From an uncultured Methanospirillum sp. (lineage in GTDB: Archaea > Halobacteriota > Methanomicrobia > Methanomicrobiales > Methanospirillaceae), in assembly GCF_963668475.1 (NCBI RefSeq), contig NZ_OY764544.1, positions 2,294,001-2,358,000 on the forward strand: a DNA stretch of 64,000 bases. The letters run 5' to 3'. This document shows, piece by piece, positions 51,394 to 60,862 of the stretch; the first letter of the stretch is position 1; every line of letters begins with the position of its first letter. The translations under genes and the position numbers were made by a program. Below the pieces are notes generated by a model, which was not told the DNA's origin, searched no databases, and worked only from the letters and a program-made list of their open reading frames with translations.

Positions 51394-53024
51394 GACCCGA
51401 TCACCGGCAGCCAGGTAGTATCCATATTCTCCACCTTGATGATGAGCCGATAATCCTTGAGATAACCCGTATGTACCTTGAGAAGACCGGAAGGGTATCG
51501 GTTGATACAACCACCAATCCACAGGAAGCCATTCGCCTTCTCTCTTCATCGCGGTACGATGCGGTCATATCAGACTACGAGATGCCGGTCATGGACGGGA
51601 TCGAGTTTCTCAAAGAGATCAGGGAGTGCGGGCACGACCTCCCGTTCATCCTCTTTACCGGGAGGGGACGTGAAGAGGTTGTCATCAGGGCTTTTAACAA
51701 TGGAGCCACGTTCTACCTGCAGAAAGGGGGAGATCCAGGCTCTCAGTTTGCAGAACTGGCAAAAAAAGTCCTTCATGCAGCCGGGCAGTACAGGACAAAG
51801 CAGAAGATCCACCATCTGTACCAGATATTTCAGGCACTTCGTGAGGTGTCAGGAACTCTGCACGGGGATGATGAGTTCGATCGGAAGCTGCAGAATGTCT
51901 GCAGGATCATCTCATCAGGCAGAGGGTATCAGAATGTCAGGGTTGTTCTCTTTGATCGGAATGGAAGTGTCAGATCAGTCTATCACGCAGGGCTTGAAGA
52001 CCGAATAGAAGATCTTCTCACCTATCTGAGGGCAGGAAACCGGACCTCCTGCACCCGTCGTGCCCTCGGGCAGGGACGCGAACCGGTGATCTGCGAGCCA
52101 AGCCAGACCTGCATATCCTGCCCTCTCTACCCTGATCATCAGGGCCAGTATGCCCTGACCATGCGGCTTGAGCATGCCGGTGAGGTGTACGGGATCCTTT
52201 CAGTCACCCTTTCGGGAGATTATGCGCATGATTCTGATGAACACGCCATGTTCGCCGAGTTATGCGGTGAACTTGCATATGCCATTCACCACTACGCTCT
52301 TGAAGAGGAGCAGGCCGCGATGGAGACCCTGATGGGCACAAGTCGGAAACTGCACATTATTAATAGCATCACCAGACATGACATCCGGAATCAGCTCTCT
52401 GTCCAGATGAACTCATATGAACTCCTGCTCGAGTGTGCAGAGTCAAATCCCGAGATAAGGCCATATGTTACCGCTATTGGTTCGAGTATAAACAGCATCC
52501 ACGAACACCTGCTCTTCTCTGATGTATACCAGAAGATCGGGATTCAGCGGCCACGGTGGCTCTCTGTTGGTGCCATCATCGAAGGGATCACCTGTTCACA
52601 CGAGTTTGGTGCCATCACGATCCTGCACTCGACCGGGATGGTTGAGGTCTACACTGATGTGATGTTCGGAAAGATCGTCAGCAATCTGATAGAAAATGCG
52701 ATCATGCATGGAAAACGGGTCACCACTGTCAGGATCAGTTTCATGGAACTGATGGATGGCGGGGTTCTTGTTGTCGAGGATGACGGGATCGGAGTTCCCG
52801 ATGATCTGAAAGAGAAGATCTTTGAACGTGGGTTTGGGAGCAACACCGGTCTTGGTCTCTATTATACCCGGGAGATCCTGGGAATAACCGGTATGGGAAT
52901 TTCAGAAACCGGTAATAACCTGGAAGGTGCCAGGTTTGAGATCCATATTCCAAAGAAGGGGTACCGCTTAAAAACCGGATCTGAAGCCACCGGGCAGGTA
53001 TCACTCCTGGTGAGTGAAGGATGA
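51390..53024 (+). CDS. Receiver-GAF-histidine kinase hybrid regulator
   Basis: The 544-residue protein has an N-terminal receiver domain with acidic pocket LHLDDEP and phosphorylatable Asp in [14 protein letters not shown] near residue 63, plus FTGRGREE and [12 protein letters not shown]-like sensor follows (about 170-310) with [20 protein letters not shown] and cysteines CISCPLYP. The C-terminal kinase has the His phosphoacceptor [20 protein letters not shown] near 330, the N box [13 protein letters not shown] near 435, and G boxes [10 protein letters not shown] and [20 protein letters not shown]. It overlaps its neighbours by 4 bp each, showing tight coupling. It is soluble, so the membrane Cache-HAMP protein may give it input. 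Confidence 0.9.
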   Translation: MRPDHRQPGSIHILHLDDEPIILEITRMYLEKTGRVSVDTTTNPQEAIRLLSSSRYDAVISDYEMPVMDGIEFLKEIRECGHDLPFILFTGRGREEVVIRAFNNGATFYLQKGGDPGSQFAELAKKVLHAAGQYRTKQKIHHLYQIFQALREVSGTLHGDDEFDRKLQNVCRIISSGRGYQNVRVVLFDRNGSVRSVYHAGLEDRIEDLLTYLRAGNRTSCTRRALGQGREPVICEPSQTCISCPLYPDHQGQYALTMRLEHAGEVYGILSVTLSGDYAHDSDEHAMFAELCGELAYAIHHYALEEEQAAMETLMGTSRKLHIINSITRHDIRNQLSVQMNSYELLLECAESNPEIRPYVTAIGSSINSIHEHLLFSDVYQKIGIQRPRWLSVGAIIEGITCSHEFGAITILHSTGMVEVYTDVMFGKIVSNLIENAIMHGKRVTTVRISFMELMDGGVLVVEDDGIGVPDDLKEKIFERGFGSNTGLGLYYTREILGITGMGISETGNNLEGARFEIHIPKKGYRLKTGSEATGQVSLLVSEG

Positions 53025-55894
53025 AAGTCATGAACACGGGTTCACCGGGGTCAGGCGATCTTGAAGCGCTGGTCCACCTTCTCCACTCCTCTTCAGAGAA
53101 TAATACTGACTGGAATGAAGGAGTCCGTACCTTTCCCTCCCCGGTTCTTATTTGTGACGCTGCTTTGACCATCCTTGGCGCAAACGATGCGTTCTATCAC
53201 TCTTCGGGTTACATACCGAGATCACTGAGCGGTCATCCTCTCCGTGATATTGAGATGTCCCTCCTCTCTGGTGAATCGGTATGGGATGCGGCCCTGATGA
53301 GAAAACCTGCAAGCGGGGTAGTTGAGTTCAGGTTTCCGACCGGGTCTGATATCTATCCGACTACTGCCCTACCTGTGATGGATGGTAACGGGTCACTCAT
53401 CTACCTGCTGCTGGTTCTGGCTGATACCGGATCAAATGCCACTATCCCTTCATATGATCAGATACGAAGTTCCTGGTCAGAACCTGCAGAGGTTCTTCTC
53501 GAGACTGATGGAACGATCCTCTCTCTCTCATCCCAGGCTGGAGAATTCTGTGGGATAGATGTTGAGACATCCCGTGGAACAAACCTCTTTGACACCCCTC
53601 TCTTTCGGGAGTCAGGCACTCACGGTGTTCAGATTCTGAACGAGATCTTCGCAGGTAAGGAAGGTAATGAACCTGCTGTCCTCCAGGTGTCCGGAACACA
53701 ACCCCTGCTTGTGCAGGCAGAACGAAGATTGATCCCACTTCTCAAGCGTCAGGTTGTTCATCTTCTGCTGACCCCTGTTCCCTCCGGATTATCCTCAACT
53801 CCTGAAGGCTTCGGTGAGCTCTGCTCTTTGATAGATTCCAATACCAGCGGTAGTAATCCTGATCCCGAGGTTTGCCTACAGACGGTCAGGCTGATCTGTG
53901 ATGAGATCTCCAGCGATTATCTGAAGGATAACGGTACCCGGAAGGCTGGCGATCTTGCGTCCCTGGTGAGGGGGCTGATGCACGAAAGGTCCATTCTGCA
54001 AAATGCCATCCTCTCGTCTGATCCTGTAGTCGTGCCTGATGACCTCATCCTGAGCACTAGAACGAGGATGATCCTTCTGATGCTCGACTCACTTCGTCAG
54101 GATCTCAACGTGCAGCCAGATCCAGATTCTGATACAGTAGATCACCGATCACCTCTGGCAGCCGGGGAGTACAGGGGTATTTTATCTGAGTTTGCAGCAG
54201 CGTTCAACGAGGTTCTTATTCAATCCGACAATACGGATAGTGCGGCTGTTGACCAGTCGGTGGTATCATTTCCCGGGGAGATTACCAGAGTATGTGAACG
54301 GTTTACTTCAGGAGATCTCTCAACCCGCCTGGATCCTGCCATGTTCGCAGATGATGAACAGGGCAGTATGTCTGCCTCTGATTTTAATATGATGCTGGAC
54401 TTGGTGCAGGCCCAGTACCAGGTGCTTGCTACAACTCTTGAGCAGATGAAGACCGGGTGGATTCCGGTCTCGGTGGGTGATATTCCCCCTGGTCCGTTTG
54501 AAATGGTGATCAGGGATCTCGATGATGCCCTGAGTTCACTCCAGATGATGATCGCAACAGTCGAATCACTGACAATGTCGGTGATGCAGGGTGATCTCTC
54601 TGCACGTGGCGATCTATCAGGGCTTTCAGGGTACTATCAGGCACTGGTCACCGGGATGAACCGGATGCTCGGGCTGATCCATGCCCCGCTTGAAGAGGTC
54701 AGGAGGGTGAGCGGTGAGTATGCCCTCTGCAGGTTTGACTCCCGAATGGATGAGAAGATACCATATCCTGGAGATTTCGAGAACCTGAAGGTCTCACTCG
54801 ACGCCATCGGTATCTACTGCCAGGGGGTGGTCAGCGAGATTGACCGGGTGAGCAGCGGGTATGCAGTCGGGGATTTTACCGTCCGGATGGGAAGAAAACT
54901 TGAGGTTGCCGGGGATTTTGTTACTATCAGGTCATCACTTGACAATATCGGGATCAGGATCTCTGAAAGTATTCTTGATCTCAGGAGTACATCCACCACA
55001 ATGAACGGCGAGGCTGATCAGATGAGAGAGAGTATCGCGTCGGTTGCAGGCCAGGCCGAGACTCTTGCTGCGTATGCCTTCTCGGTTTCAGACCGGGCCG
55101 GCCAGGTCAGAACCGAGGTCCAGGAGATGATCAAAGGAACCGATTCAGCAATGCGGTCTTTGCATCTGATGACCACCAGGTCTGAATCGGTTGCTGATAT
55201 CTCATTTAAGGCAGATGATCTCTCATCCCGGGGGATTGAACTGGCAGGCAGGAGCGGTGAGGGAATGGATGCCATATCCGGCGCAACAGATCTCATAGCC
55301 TCCAGGGCTGTCAGGATCCAGGAGGAACTTATCAGGATCACCAAGATCATCGGGCTCGTCACCGATATTACCAACCAGACCAATCTGCTTGCGGTCAATG
55401 CAGCTATAGAAGCCGCCCATGCCGGGAATGCAGGCAAGGGTTTTGCTGTAGTTGCTTCTGAAGTAAAGCGTCTGGCTCTAGACTCCAAGAGTGCCCTTGT
55501 TGGAATCTCGGAGACACTCCGCTCGTTGAATCAGGCCTTCAATGAGGTTAAGGACGGGGTTGACAAGGCACGCGATGAGGTAAAATCGCGTAGTGTTGCG
55601 GTGAAAGAGATGGTCAGCCTGTTTCAGAGTATGTCTGCCGAGATACGGACCATTGCCACCATGAGCAGGGACGTGGTTCAGATTGCCGATGAACAGGAGC
55701 AGATGATCAAAGGTCTTGACGTCCGTGCACGGGTGATCGGTGAACTGATGCAGGAGACAACAAAGGATGCTGATGCCTCGGCACATGCATGCAATGAATC
55801 CTGCCGGTCTGTTGAGGAGATCTCCCTGCATATTGAGACGGTTGCCGGTCTTGCCTGCCGTATCCATTCAGATATTGGCAGGTTTTCAGTCTGA
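53021..55894 (+). CDS. Soluble methyl-accepting chemotaxis-like transducer with PAS and HAMP units
   Basis: The 957-residue protein has no membrane helix. Two PAS-like modules lie near residues 45-140 and 150-260, followed by a long poorly conserved region, several poly-HAMP-like units ([40 protein letters not shown]) and a C-terminal signalling domain with the conserved hairpin [20 protein letters not shown] and [20 protein letters not shown]. It is coupled to the receiver-kinase gene by a 4-bp overlap. The lone signalling domain and the lone Cache-HAMP gene at the operon start suggest a receptor split in two. Most MCPs are far shorter and membrane-bound. Confidence 0.87.
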   Translation: MKVMNTGSPGSGDLEALVHLLHSSSENNTDWNEGVRTFPSPVLICDAALTILGANDAFYHSSGYIPRSLSGHPLRDIEMSLLSGESVWDAALMRKPASGVVEFRFPTGSDIYPTTALPVMDGNGSLIYLLLVLADTGSNATIPSYDQIRSSWSEPAEVLLETDGTILSLSSQAGEFCGIDVETSRGTNLFDTPLFRESGTHGVQILNEIFAGKEGNEPAVLQVSGTQPLLVQAERRLIPLLKRQVVHLLLTPVPSGLSSTPEGFGELCSLIDSNTSGSNPDPEVCLQTVRLICDEISSDYLKDNGTRKAGDLASLVRGLMHERSILQNAILSSDPVVVPDDLILSTRTRMILLMLDSLRQDLNVQPDPDSDTVDHRSPLAAGEYRGILSEFAAAFNEVLIQSDNTDSAAVDQSVVSFPGEITRVCERFTSGDLSTRLDPAMFADDEQGSMSASDFNMMLDLVQAQYQVLATTLEQMKTGWIPVSVGDIPPGPFEMVIRDLDDALSSLQMMIATVESLTMSVMQGDLSARGDLSGLSGYYQALVTGMNRMLGLIHAPLEEVRRVSGEYALCRFDSRMDEKIPYPGDFENLKVSLDAIGIYCQGVVSEIDRVSSGYAVGDFTVRMGRKLEVAGDFVTIRSSLDNIGIRISESILDLRSTSTTMNGEADQMRESIASVAGQAETLAAYAFSVSDRAGQVRTEVQEMIKGTDSAMRSLHLMTTRSESVADISFKADDLSSRGIELAGRSGEGMDAISGATDLIASRAVRIQEELIRITKIIGLVTDITNQTNLLAVNAAIEAAHAGNAGKGFAVVASEVKRLALDSKSALVGISETLRSLNQAFNEVKDGVDKARDEVKSRSVAVKEMVSLFQSMSAEIRTIATMSRDVVQIADEQEQMIKGLDVRARVIGELMQETTKDADASAHACNESCRSVEEISLHIETVAGLACRIHSDIGRFSV

Positions 55895-56019
55895 TTGAAT
55901 CACAATAGTTCTCTATAGGTATCATTCTGATACTGCTCCATCCTTTCTCTCTATGGAGTATAGCGGGAAAGCCCATGTGCACTCAGGTCAGAGTGGTATG
56001 AACCCACGAGTGTTGGTGT

Positions 56020-56943
56020 ATGATGAATTCAAAAACCGCTACGTTAGGATGTATCCTGATCGGTCTTCTCCTGTGCTCTGTCCTGATGGCAGGATGCACG
56101 GGTAACTCTTCAGGCCAGACTGATAATAAAGTCACCCCAACGACCACTGTCGCAGGAGCACAGGCATCTGATGCTGCAAAAGCCACCTCCGGTGGGTCTT
56201 CCCTCACGGTTGCCGGTTCAACGACGGTGCTTCCGATTGCAGCAAAAGCAGCAGAAACCTACATGGCCGCTCATCCTGGAATCGATGTACAGGTTACCGG
56301 TGGTGGGACCGGGGCCGGTGTGAAGGCTGCCGGAGAAGGAACTGCGATGATCGGTATGGCATCACGTGACCTGACCGCTGAAGAGAAGAAGAAGTATTCT
56401 GATATTCAGGCTCACCAGATCGCGATTGATGGAATTGCAATCATAACGAATTCTGCAAATCCGATTCCCTCCCTGACTATTGAGCAGATCAAGAAGATCT
56501 ATGATGGAAACATCACCAACTGGAAGGATGTCGGCGGAAGTGACGCTGCAATCGTTGTTGTTGGTCGTGACAGTGCATCCGGAACACGAGAATTCTTCTC
56601 ATCAGATGTCATGAAGAAGGCAGACTTTGTCAAGACACAGCTCGAAAAGAACTCGAATGGAGCAGTTCAGCAGACCGTTGCCCAGACCAAGGATGCAATC
56701 GGATATGTCGGGCTTGGATATGTTGACTCAACTATTCATGCAGTTCCGCTCTCTGTGAATGGTACACTGATATCCCCGTCTATTGAGACGGTTAAGGAAG
56801 GAAAGTACCCCCTGGCACGACCACTTCATCTCCTGACCAAGGGACAGCCGACCGGTGATGCTGTTACCTTCATAGCATTTATTGACAGTCCTGAAGGACA
56901 GAAACTGATCACAGAAGAGGGATTCGTTTCCCTAACCAAGTGA
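56020..56943 (+). CDS. pstS: Phosphate-binding lipoprotein PstS, second copy
   Basis: The 307-residue protein has a lipoprotein leader with lipobox LMAGC near residue 26, a Gly/Thr/Ser-rich linker, and a phosphate-binding fold closely resembling the product of 49077-49919: LTVAGSTTVLPIAAKAAETY, VTGGGTGAGVKAAGEGTAMI, GMASRDLT, GRDSASGTREFFSSDVMKKA, SNGAVQQTVAQTKDAIGYVG and EGQKLITEEGFVSL. It may be the membrane-anchored version of the free copy. No PstCAB genes are adjacent. It is 125 bp after the MCP operon and may have its own promoter. Confidence 0.93.
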   Translation: MMNSKTATLGCILIGLLLCSVLMAGCTGNSSGQTDNKVTPTTTVAGAQASDAAKATSGGSSLTVAGSTTVLPIAAKAAETYMAAHPGIDVQVTGGGTGAGVKAAGEGTAMIGMASRDLTAEEKKKYSDIQAHQIAIDGIAIITNSANPIPSLTIEQIKKIYDGNITNWKDVGGSDAAIVVVGRDSASGTREFFSSDVMKKADFVKTQLEKNSNGAVQQTVAQTKDAIGYVGLGYVDSTIHAVPLSVNGTLISPSIETVKEGKYPLARPLHLLTKGQPTGDAVTFIAFIDSPEGQKLITEEGFVSLTK

Positions 56944-57144
56944 TCTGATCAGTTATACTCTTTTTTCAGGTATGTACCATTCTTTTTTGCGCAAAGCCGG
57001 GTAATCGGTTGAACCTTCATCCTGCTCTCCTCAATCAGGGATTTCCGGAAGGTGGTGAGGGTGGACATGTGGATATGATGTCACTATTGATCTATGGTGA
57101 CACTATATGTATACTGGATCTATTTTATTTATTTATTACAAAAC

Positions 57145-57215
57145 TATATAATTTCTCTATCCTAACGTGTATATGTTGATGCTGAGAGTATCAGCAAGAT
57201 TGTAGGAGAAATTGT
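57145..57215 (+). promoter_or_regulatory. Promoter and hairpin leader of the first S-layer-like gene
   Basis: TATATAAT at 57145-57152 predicts transcription start near 57175. The leader contains GCTGAGAGTATCAGC at 57181-57195, a perfect 5-bp hairpin with a five-base loop, then GATTGTAGGAG at 57198-57208 as the ribosome binding site for ATG 57216. The same hairpin and RBS occur before the next gene. The 11 bases of the RBS region are complementary to the CTCCTACAATC motif in the DUF7123 leaders. Confidence 0.6.
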
Positions 57216-58064
57216 ATGAAGTTCGTATTCGCAGCACTTATCGCAGTGGTTGCCCTTGTGGCGATCTCCGGTCTTGCAGCAGCAGACCGTCTGCCCAATG
57301 CAACCCCTGAAAACCAGGTATTTTCAATTGACACTGTCATCGATGTTACTGGTGCAGTGGATGACAAGACCACCATGTCCTGGGTTATTGCAGGTCCAGG
57401 TTCAATTCCAACCGGAATCCTGAAGTCTGGTCAGGTAATCTCTGACGTCACCTTCAAGGATGCAATCCTCACCAACGGTGGAAAACTCGCTGAGAACAAG
57501 AACTTTGATTTCAGCTCCAAGAACATGGGTAGCGGCCTGTACAACATTGAGCAGCAGAAGGTCCTGACCTACGCCAGCACCGAAGGTGCACACCTTGTCG
57601 GCGAAGAAGAGTACACCCTTTCAGTAGCAGGCAACTATGCAAATGCTGTAGACAACATTCGCTGTGTCTTCTCAACCAACCACGGCAGTGTGCTTCCGGC
57701 ATTCTGTAACATCGTCTCTGCCAAGAGCAGCCTTGTTAACGTGAACAGTGCCCAGGTCTCAACAAAGGGTCAGATCCGTGCAGTCGCTGAGACTGCTGAT
57801 GTCCCGGCAGGTCTGAACTATCAGATCGCAGTCACTCCTGATGCAAACTCCGGCAGTGGCTTTGCAGAGGGAACCGTCAAGACTGTCTTCGCAGGCAGCA
57901 TCATGGAAGCCCGTGACGGTGGAAACACCAACTATGCACTGAGCTCAGGCGCAACCTGGAACAAGACCTCTGCAACCAACACCTGGAAAGATACTACCTC
58001 AGTAACCGGTGGAATCAAGACCCTGCAGAAGGCCTTCACCTATCAGTCTGGGTTTAAGGTATAA
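57216..58064 (+). CDS. S-layer-like secreted protein, copy 1
   Basis: The 282-residue protein has a signal peptide (MKFVFAALIAVVALVAISGL, cleavage near AAADRL) followed by a beta-rich domain: NATPENQVFSIDTVIDVTGA, VDDKTTMSWVIAGPGSIPTG, GLYNIEQQKVLTYASTEGAH, PAFCNIVSAKSSLVNVNSAQ and VPAGLNYQIAVTPDANSGSG. The wording matches a large family of exported proteins in Methanomicrobiales of unproven role, probably surface-layer or sheath-associated. No C-terminal anchor is visible. It is about 85 percent identical to the gene at 58291-59136, so the two are a recent tandem duplication. Strong RBS and optimal-looking codons suggest high expression. Confidence 0.8.
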   Translation: MKFVFAALIAVVALVAISGLAAADRLPNATPENQVFSIDTVIDVTGAVDDKTTMSWVIAGPGSIPTGILKSGQVISDVTFKDAILTNGGKLAENKNFDFSSKNMGSGLYNIEQQKVLTYASTEGAHLVGEEEYTLSVAGNYANAVDNIRCVFSTNHGSVLPAFCNIVSAKSSLVNVNSAQVSTKGQIRAVAETADVPAGLNYQIAVTPDANSGSGFAEGTVKTVFAGSIMEARDGGNTNYALSSGATWNKTSATNTWKDTTSVTGGIKTLQKAFTYQSGFKV

Positions 58065-58090
58065 TCCAAAATCATCAGCATTGTAAACTA

Positions 58091-58131
58091 GGGGTCGACC
58101 CTGGCTTCAGATGCAACTCATTTTTTATTTC
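58091..58131 (+). terminator. Candidate terminator after the first S-layer-like gene
   Basis: A 10-bp palindrome GGGTCGACCC at 58092-58101 is followed 20 bp later by a six-T run in CATTTTTTATTTC (58120-58130). Archaeal termination depends mainly on the U-tract, so the T run is the main evidence. Confidence 0.4.
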
Positions 58132-58221
58132 TCTCTTCGTGACTGATACAGAATGAATGTCGGAGATTCTCAATATTACTTAAAATGTTCGGATGACTCA
58201 GGTTAGTCATTAGAAGAAACG

Positions 58222-58290
58222 CTTTATTGTGAGTACGCGTATGAGTACAAGTTGATGCTGAGAGTATCGGCAAATATTGTAGGAGTAAGA
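58222..58290 (+). promoter_or_regulatory. Promoter and hairpin leader of the second S-layer-like gene
   Basis: A weak TATA element (CTTTATTG at 58221-58228) precedes a leader with GCTGAGAGTATCGGC at 58257-58271. This differs from the copy at 57181 at one base in the stem, changing an A-U pair to a G-U pair, so the hairpin is kept. ATTGTAGGAG at 58276-58285 is the RBS for ATG 58291. The leader is about 40 nt. Confidence 0.55.
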
Positions 58291-59136
58291 ATGAGATTCT
58301 CTATCGCAGCACTTATAACAATGGTTGCCCTTGTGGCGATCTCCGGTCTTGCAGCAGCAGACCGTCTGCCCAATGCAACCCCTGAAAATCAGGTCTTCTC
58401 TATTGACACCGTCATCGATGTCACCGGAGCAGTGGACGATAAGACCACCATGTCCTGGGTTATTGCAGGTCCGGGTTCAATTCCAACCGGTATTTTGAAG
58501 GCTGGCCAGGTAGTTGCTGATGTAACCTTCAGAGACTCCATCCTCACCAACGGTGGAAAACTCGCTGAGAACAAGAACTTCGATTTCAGCTCAAAGAACC
58601 AGGGAAGTGGCCTGTACAACATTGAGCAGCAGAAGGTTCTGACCTACGCCAGCACCGAAGGTGCACACCTCGTTGGAGAGGAAGAGTACACCCTCTCAGT
58701 TGCAGGTAACTACGCAAGCGGCGACAGCAACATCCGTTGTGTCTTCTCACAGGCAAACAACGACAATCTGCCAGCATTCTGCAACATTGTCTCTGCCAAG
58801 AGCAGTCTGGTCAACGTAAACAGCGCTCAGATCTCGACCAAGGGTCAGATTCGTGGAGTCGCAGAGACAGCTGATGTTCCGGCAGCTCTGAACTACCAGA
58901 TCGCTGTCACCCCTGATGCAAACTCCGGCAGCGGCTTTGCAGAGGGTACCGTCAAGACCGTGTTCGCAGGCAGCATCATGGAAGCCCGTGATGGTGGCGA
59001 CTCCAACTACAACTCCGCAACTGCAACCTGGAACAAGACCTCTGCAACCAACAGCTGGAAAGACACTACTGAAGTCACCGGCGGTATCAAGACCTTACAG
59101 AAGGCCTTTGCATACACGTCCGGATTCAGAGTATAA
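58291..59136 (+). CDS. S-layer-like secreted protein, copy 2
   Basis: The 281-residue product parallels the preceding gene: signal peptide MRFSIAALITMVALVAISGL, the shared block NATPENQVFSIDTVIDVTGA, VDDKTTMSWVIAGPGSIPTG and the same C-terminal ending TSGFRV (SGFKV in copy 1). Differences cluster in the middle (SGDSNIRCVFSQANNDNLPA) and near the C-terminus (DSNYNSATATWNKTS). I chose ATG 58291 because the leader hairpin and RBS match copy 1; an upstream ATG at 58252 lies within the leader. A T-rich run after the gene (59163-59170) is a probable terminator. Confidence 0.8.
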   Translation: MRFSIAALITMVALVAISGLAAADRLPNATPENQVFSIDTVIDVTGAVDDKTTMSWVIAGPGSIPTGILKAGQVVADVTFRDSILTNGGKLAENKNFDFSSKNQGSGLYNIEQQKVLTYASTEGAHLVGEEEYTLSVAGNYASGDSNIRCVFSQANNDNLPAFCNIVSAKSSLVNVNSAQISTKGQIRGVAETADVPAALNYQIAVTPDANSGSGFAEGTVKTVFAGSIMEARDGGDSNYNSATATWNKTSATNSWKDTTEVTGGIKTLQKAFAYTSGFRV

Positions 59137-59160
59137 TCTCTGATTCAGAACTTTCCAAGA

Positions 59161-59172
59161 CCCTTTTTTTAA
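59161..59172 (+). terminator. T-rich terminator after the second S-layer-like gene
   Basis: Seven consecutive T in CCCTTTTTTTAA at 59161-59172, 25 bp after the stop codon, is consistent with archaeal U-tract termination. A run of A and T follows near 59198-59210. Confidence 0.45.
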
Positions 59173-59253
59173 GTATTCTTGTTGCACAAGGCTCTTTTCG
59201 GGAAAAAAGTGAAGGTGCAACCGCTTTAATGAGAAGAATTAGATTATTGGTTT

Positions 59254-60183
59254 TTATCGAATCAGCAATCCCTGAATATACTTCATCCCGCTCAGGATCT
59301 GCTTCTCTGAACCATCACTCTCCCGGGTGCACTGAATTCTGACCTCGATATAGGGAGTGAGTGGTCCTGCTGCGATCTTTGGTCCTAAGATCTCCTGTAC
59401 CTGGAAGAGGCCGGCTGAGTTGGACATATGGATCGTGATCACAACCGGAAGATCACTCCCCTGTTCTATCAGAACCATGTCTATGGAGAGTGCAGAGATC
59501 GTGTGAATTGATACTCTTCCCTGATCATAAGCGGTTCTCGCCCTTCCGGTTGTCATGTCTGTTGCATCACCAATGCAGACCGCCCCTGCCTCGATGGTGA
59601 GAGGTCTGGGATCACCGTGATGGGTGTAGATGGATCCCAGGATGAATGTTCTCACCCTTGCCATCCGGTTCTGATCGTCGTAGATCTGTGGAAGAATTCG
59701 ATCAAGAATCGGGCTAACAAGCAGGAGACTGTGTGAGATATGATCTGTCCTGTGGATCTCATTTCCAATATCGTGGCACAAAGCTGCTGTCAGCACGATC
59801 AGGTAGGCATCGTCAATATCTCCCATCCCTGAACTGAGGATATCAGGAACGATATCTGCTGCAATGAGGTATTCCAGTATCTGAAGTGCGGATGCTGTAG
59901 CAACAATAGCATGAACTCTTCCGTGATCATTCATCCCGAGTTTCTCGACAGTTATGTAGTTTGCACACTCCCAATGCACTGCAAGGTCAGGATCTCGTGA
60001 AAGGAGGCTCCATGCTTCTTTTGCCTTTGGTTGTTTTTTCACAAGTTCTGTTATGATAGATAGCGATCGCTGCCTGATCTCTTCTTCTGAGAACTCCGGT
60101 GTGATATTGGTATTTGGATCGAACGTGTTTAAACCCTTTAGTTCAGGGAGACTGGGGGCGAGAGTGTTTATAGCATCGTCCAT
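59254..60183 (-). CDS. HD-domain phosphohydrolase
   Basis: The 309-residue protein contains an HD-type metal motif: WECANYITVEKLGMNDHGRV HAIV near residue 75, ALCHDIGNEIHRTDHISHSL near 134 and YTHHGDP near 195. HD proteins hydrolyse phosphate esters of nucleotides or RNA; this subgroup lacks extra domains that would show the substrate. The start could be ATG 60183 or TTG 60195; neither has a strong RBS. It is convergent with the S-layer-like genes and unlinked to a partner. Confidence 0.83.
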   Translation of the reverse strand: MDDAINTLAPSLPELKGLNTFDPNTNITPEFSEEEIRQRSLSIITELVKKQPKAKEAWSLLSRDPDLAVHWECANYITVEKLGMNDHGRVHAIVATASALQILEYLIAADIVPDILSSGMGDIDDAYLIVLTAALCHDIGNEIHRTDHISHSLLLVSPILDRILPQIYDDQNRMARVRTFILGSIYTHHGDPRPLTIEAGAVCIGDATDMTTGRARTAYDQGRVSIHTISALSIDMVLIEQGSDLPVVITIHMSNSAGLFQVQEILGPKIAAGPLTPYIEVRIQCTRESDGSEKQILSGMKYIQGLLIR

Positions 60184-60399
60184 GGTGATACTCAAGCTGA
60201 AACCTACAAGGTCGTTTCGTACCTAGATTATGGGTGAATCAGGATCTCTATAGTTTCAACTTTCATGAATAACTCTTTAATGTTTGCCATTGCTCACGCT
60301 TATCGTTAAAAAATCAAGGTGGCTATCCAATCTCACTGCACCCTGTTGAAGTATTGTGCATGGGATAATTCTATATATTTTTGAGGGTGATGATCAGAT

Positions 60400-60858
60400 A
60401 TGGTGGATTCAGACACCGTTTCTGGTCCCGCTGGTCATCCCTGCCTCTGGTGTGGGGAGTTGACCGGATCACGAAAGACGTACTGTTCTGATCTATGTGA
60501 ACACCGGTTTCTCACCTGGCTGGAGACCGAACCTGCTGCAGTCCGGGGGAGCAGACCTCCTTTCTGGAATCTTATCAGGCGTCAGGCCCTTGAGCGGGAT
60601 AGGCATCAGTGCCAGATCTGTGGCAGCACTGCTGAACTCTCGGTTCATCACATCGTCCCCCTTTCTGCAGGTGGTGATTCAACACTCCATAATCTCACCG
60701 TGCTTTGCCATACATGTCATCAAAAGGAGCACGGTCGGCATGCTCCTGCTGTCAGGAAAAAGAAATTTCGTATCAGGATTCGGCATCAGCCGATGTATGT
60801 GCCTGCTACATTCTTCAGTGACTGGATCAGTCAGTCGGGAGGAGAGGTGTATCCCTGA
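60400..60858 (+). CDS. HNH endonuclease-like protein with an N-terminal zinc finger
   Basis: The 152-residue product begins with a probable zinc finger (HPCLWCGELTGSRKTYCSDL CEHRF: CxxC...CxxxC) and then an HNH domain: RDRHQCQICGSTAELSVHHI VPLSAGGDSTLHNLTVLCHT CHQKEH, with the CxxC zinc pair, HH and N, and CHTCH. HNH domains cut DNA in restriction, homing or repair; a stand-alone archaeal member with an added zinc finger has no assigned role. It is on its own and convergent with the TrmB gene (5-bp gap to its stop), so it may be a small housekeeping or defence nuclease. Confidence 0.88.
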   Translation: MVDSDTVSGPAGHPCLWCGELTGSRKTYCSDLCEHRFLTWLETEPAAVRGSRPPFWNLIRRQALERDRHQCQICGSTAELSVHHIVPLSAGGDSTLHNLTVLCHTCHQKEHGRHAPAVRKKKFRIRIRHQPMYVPATFFSDWISQSGGEVYP

Positions 60859-60862
60859 TACA

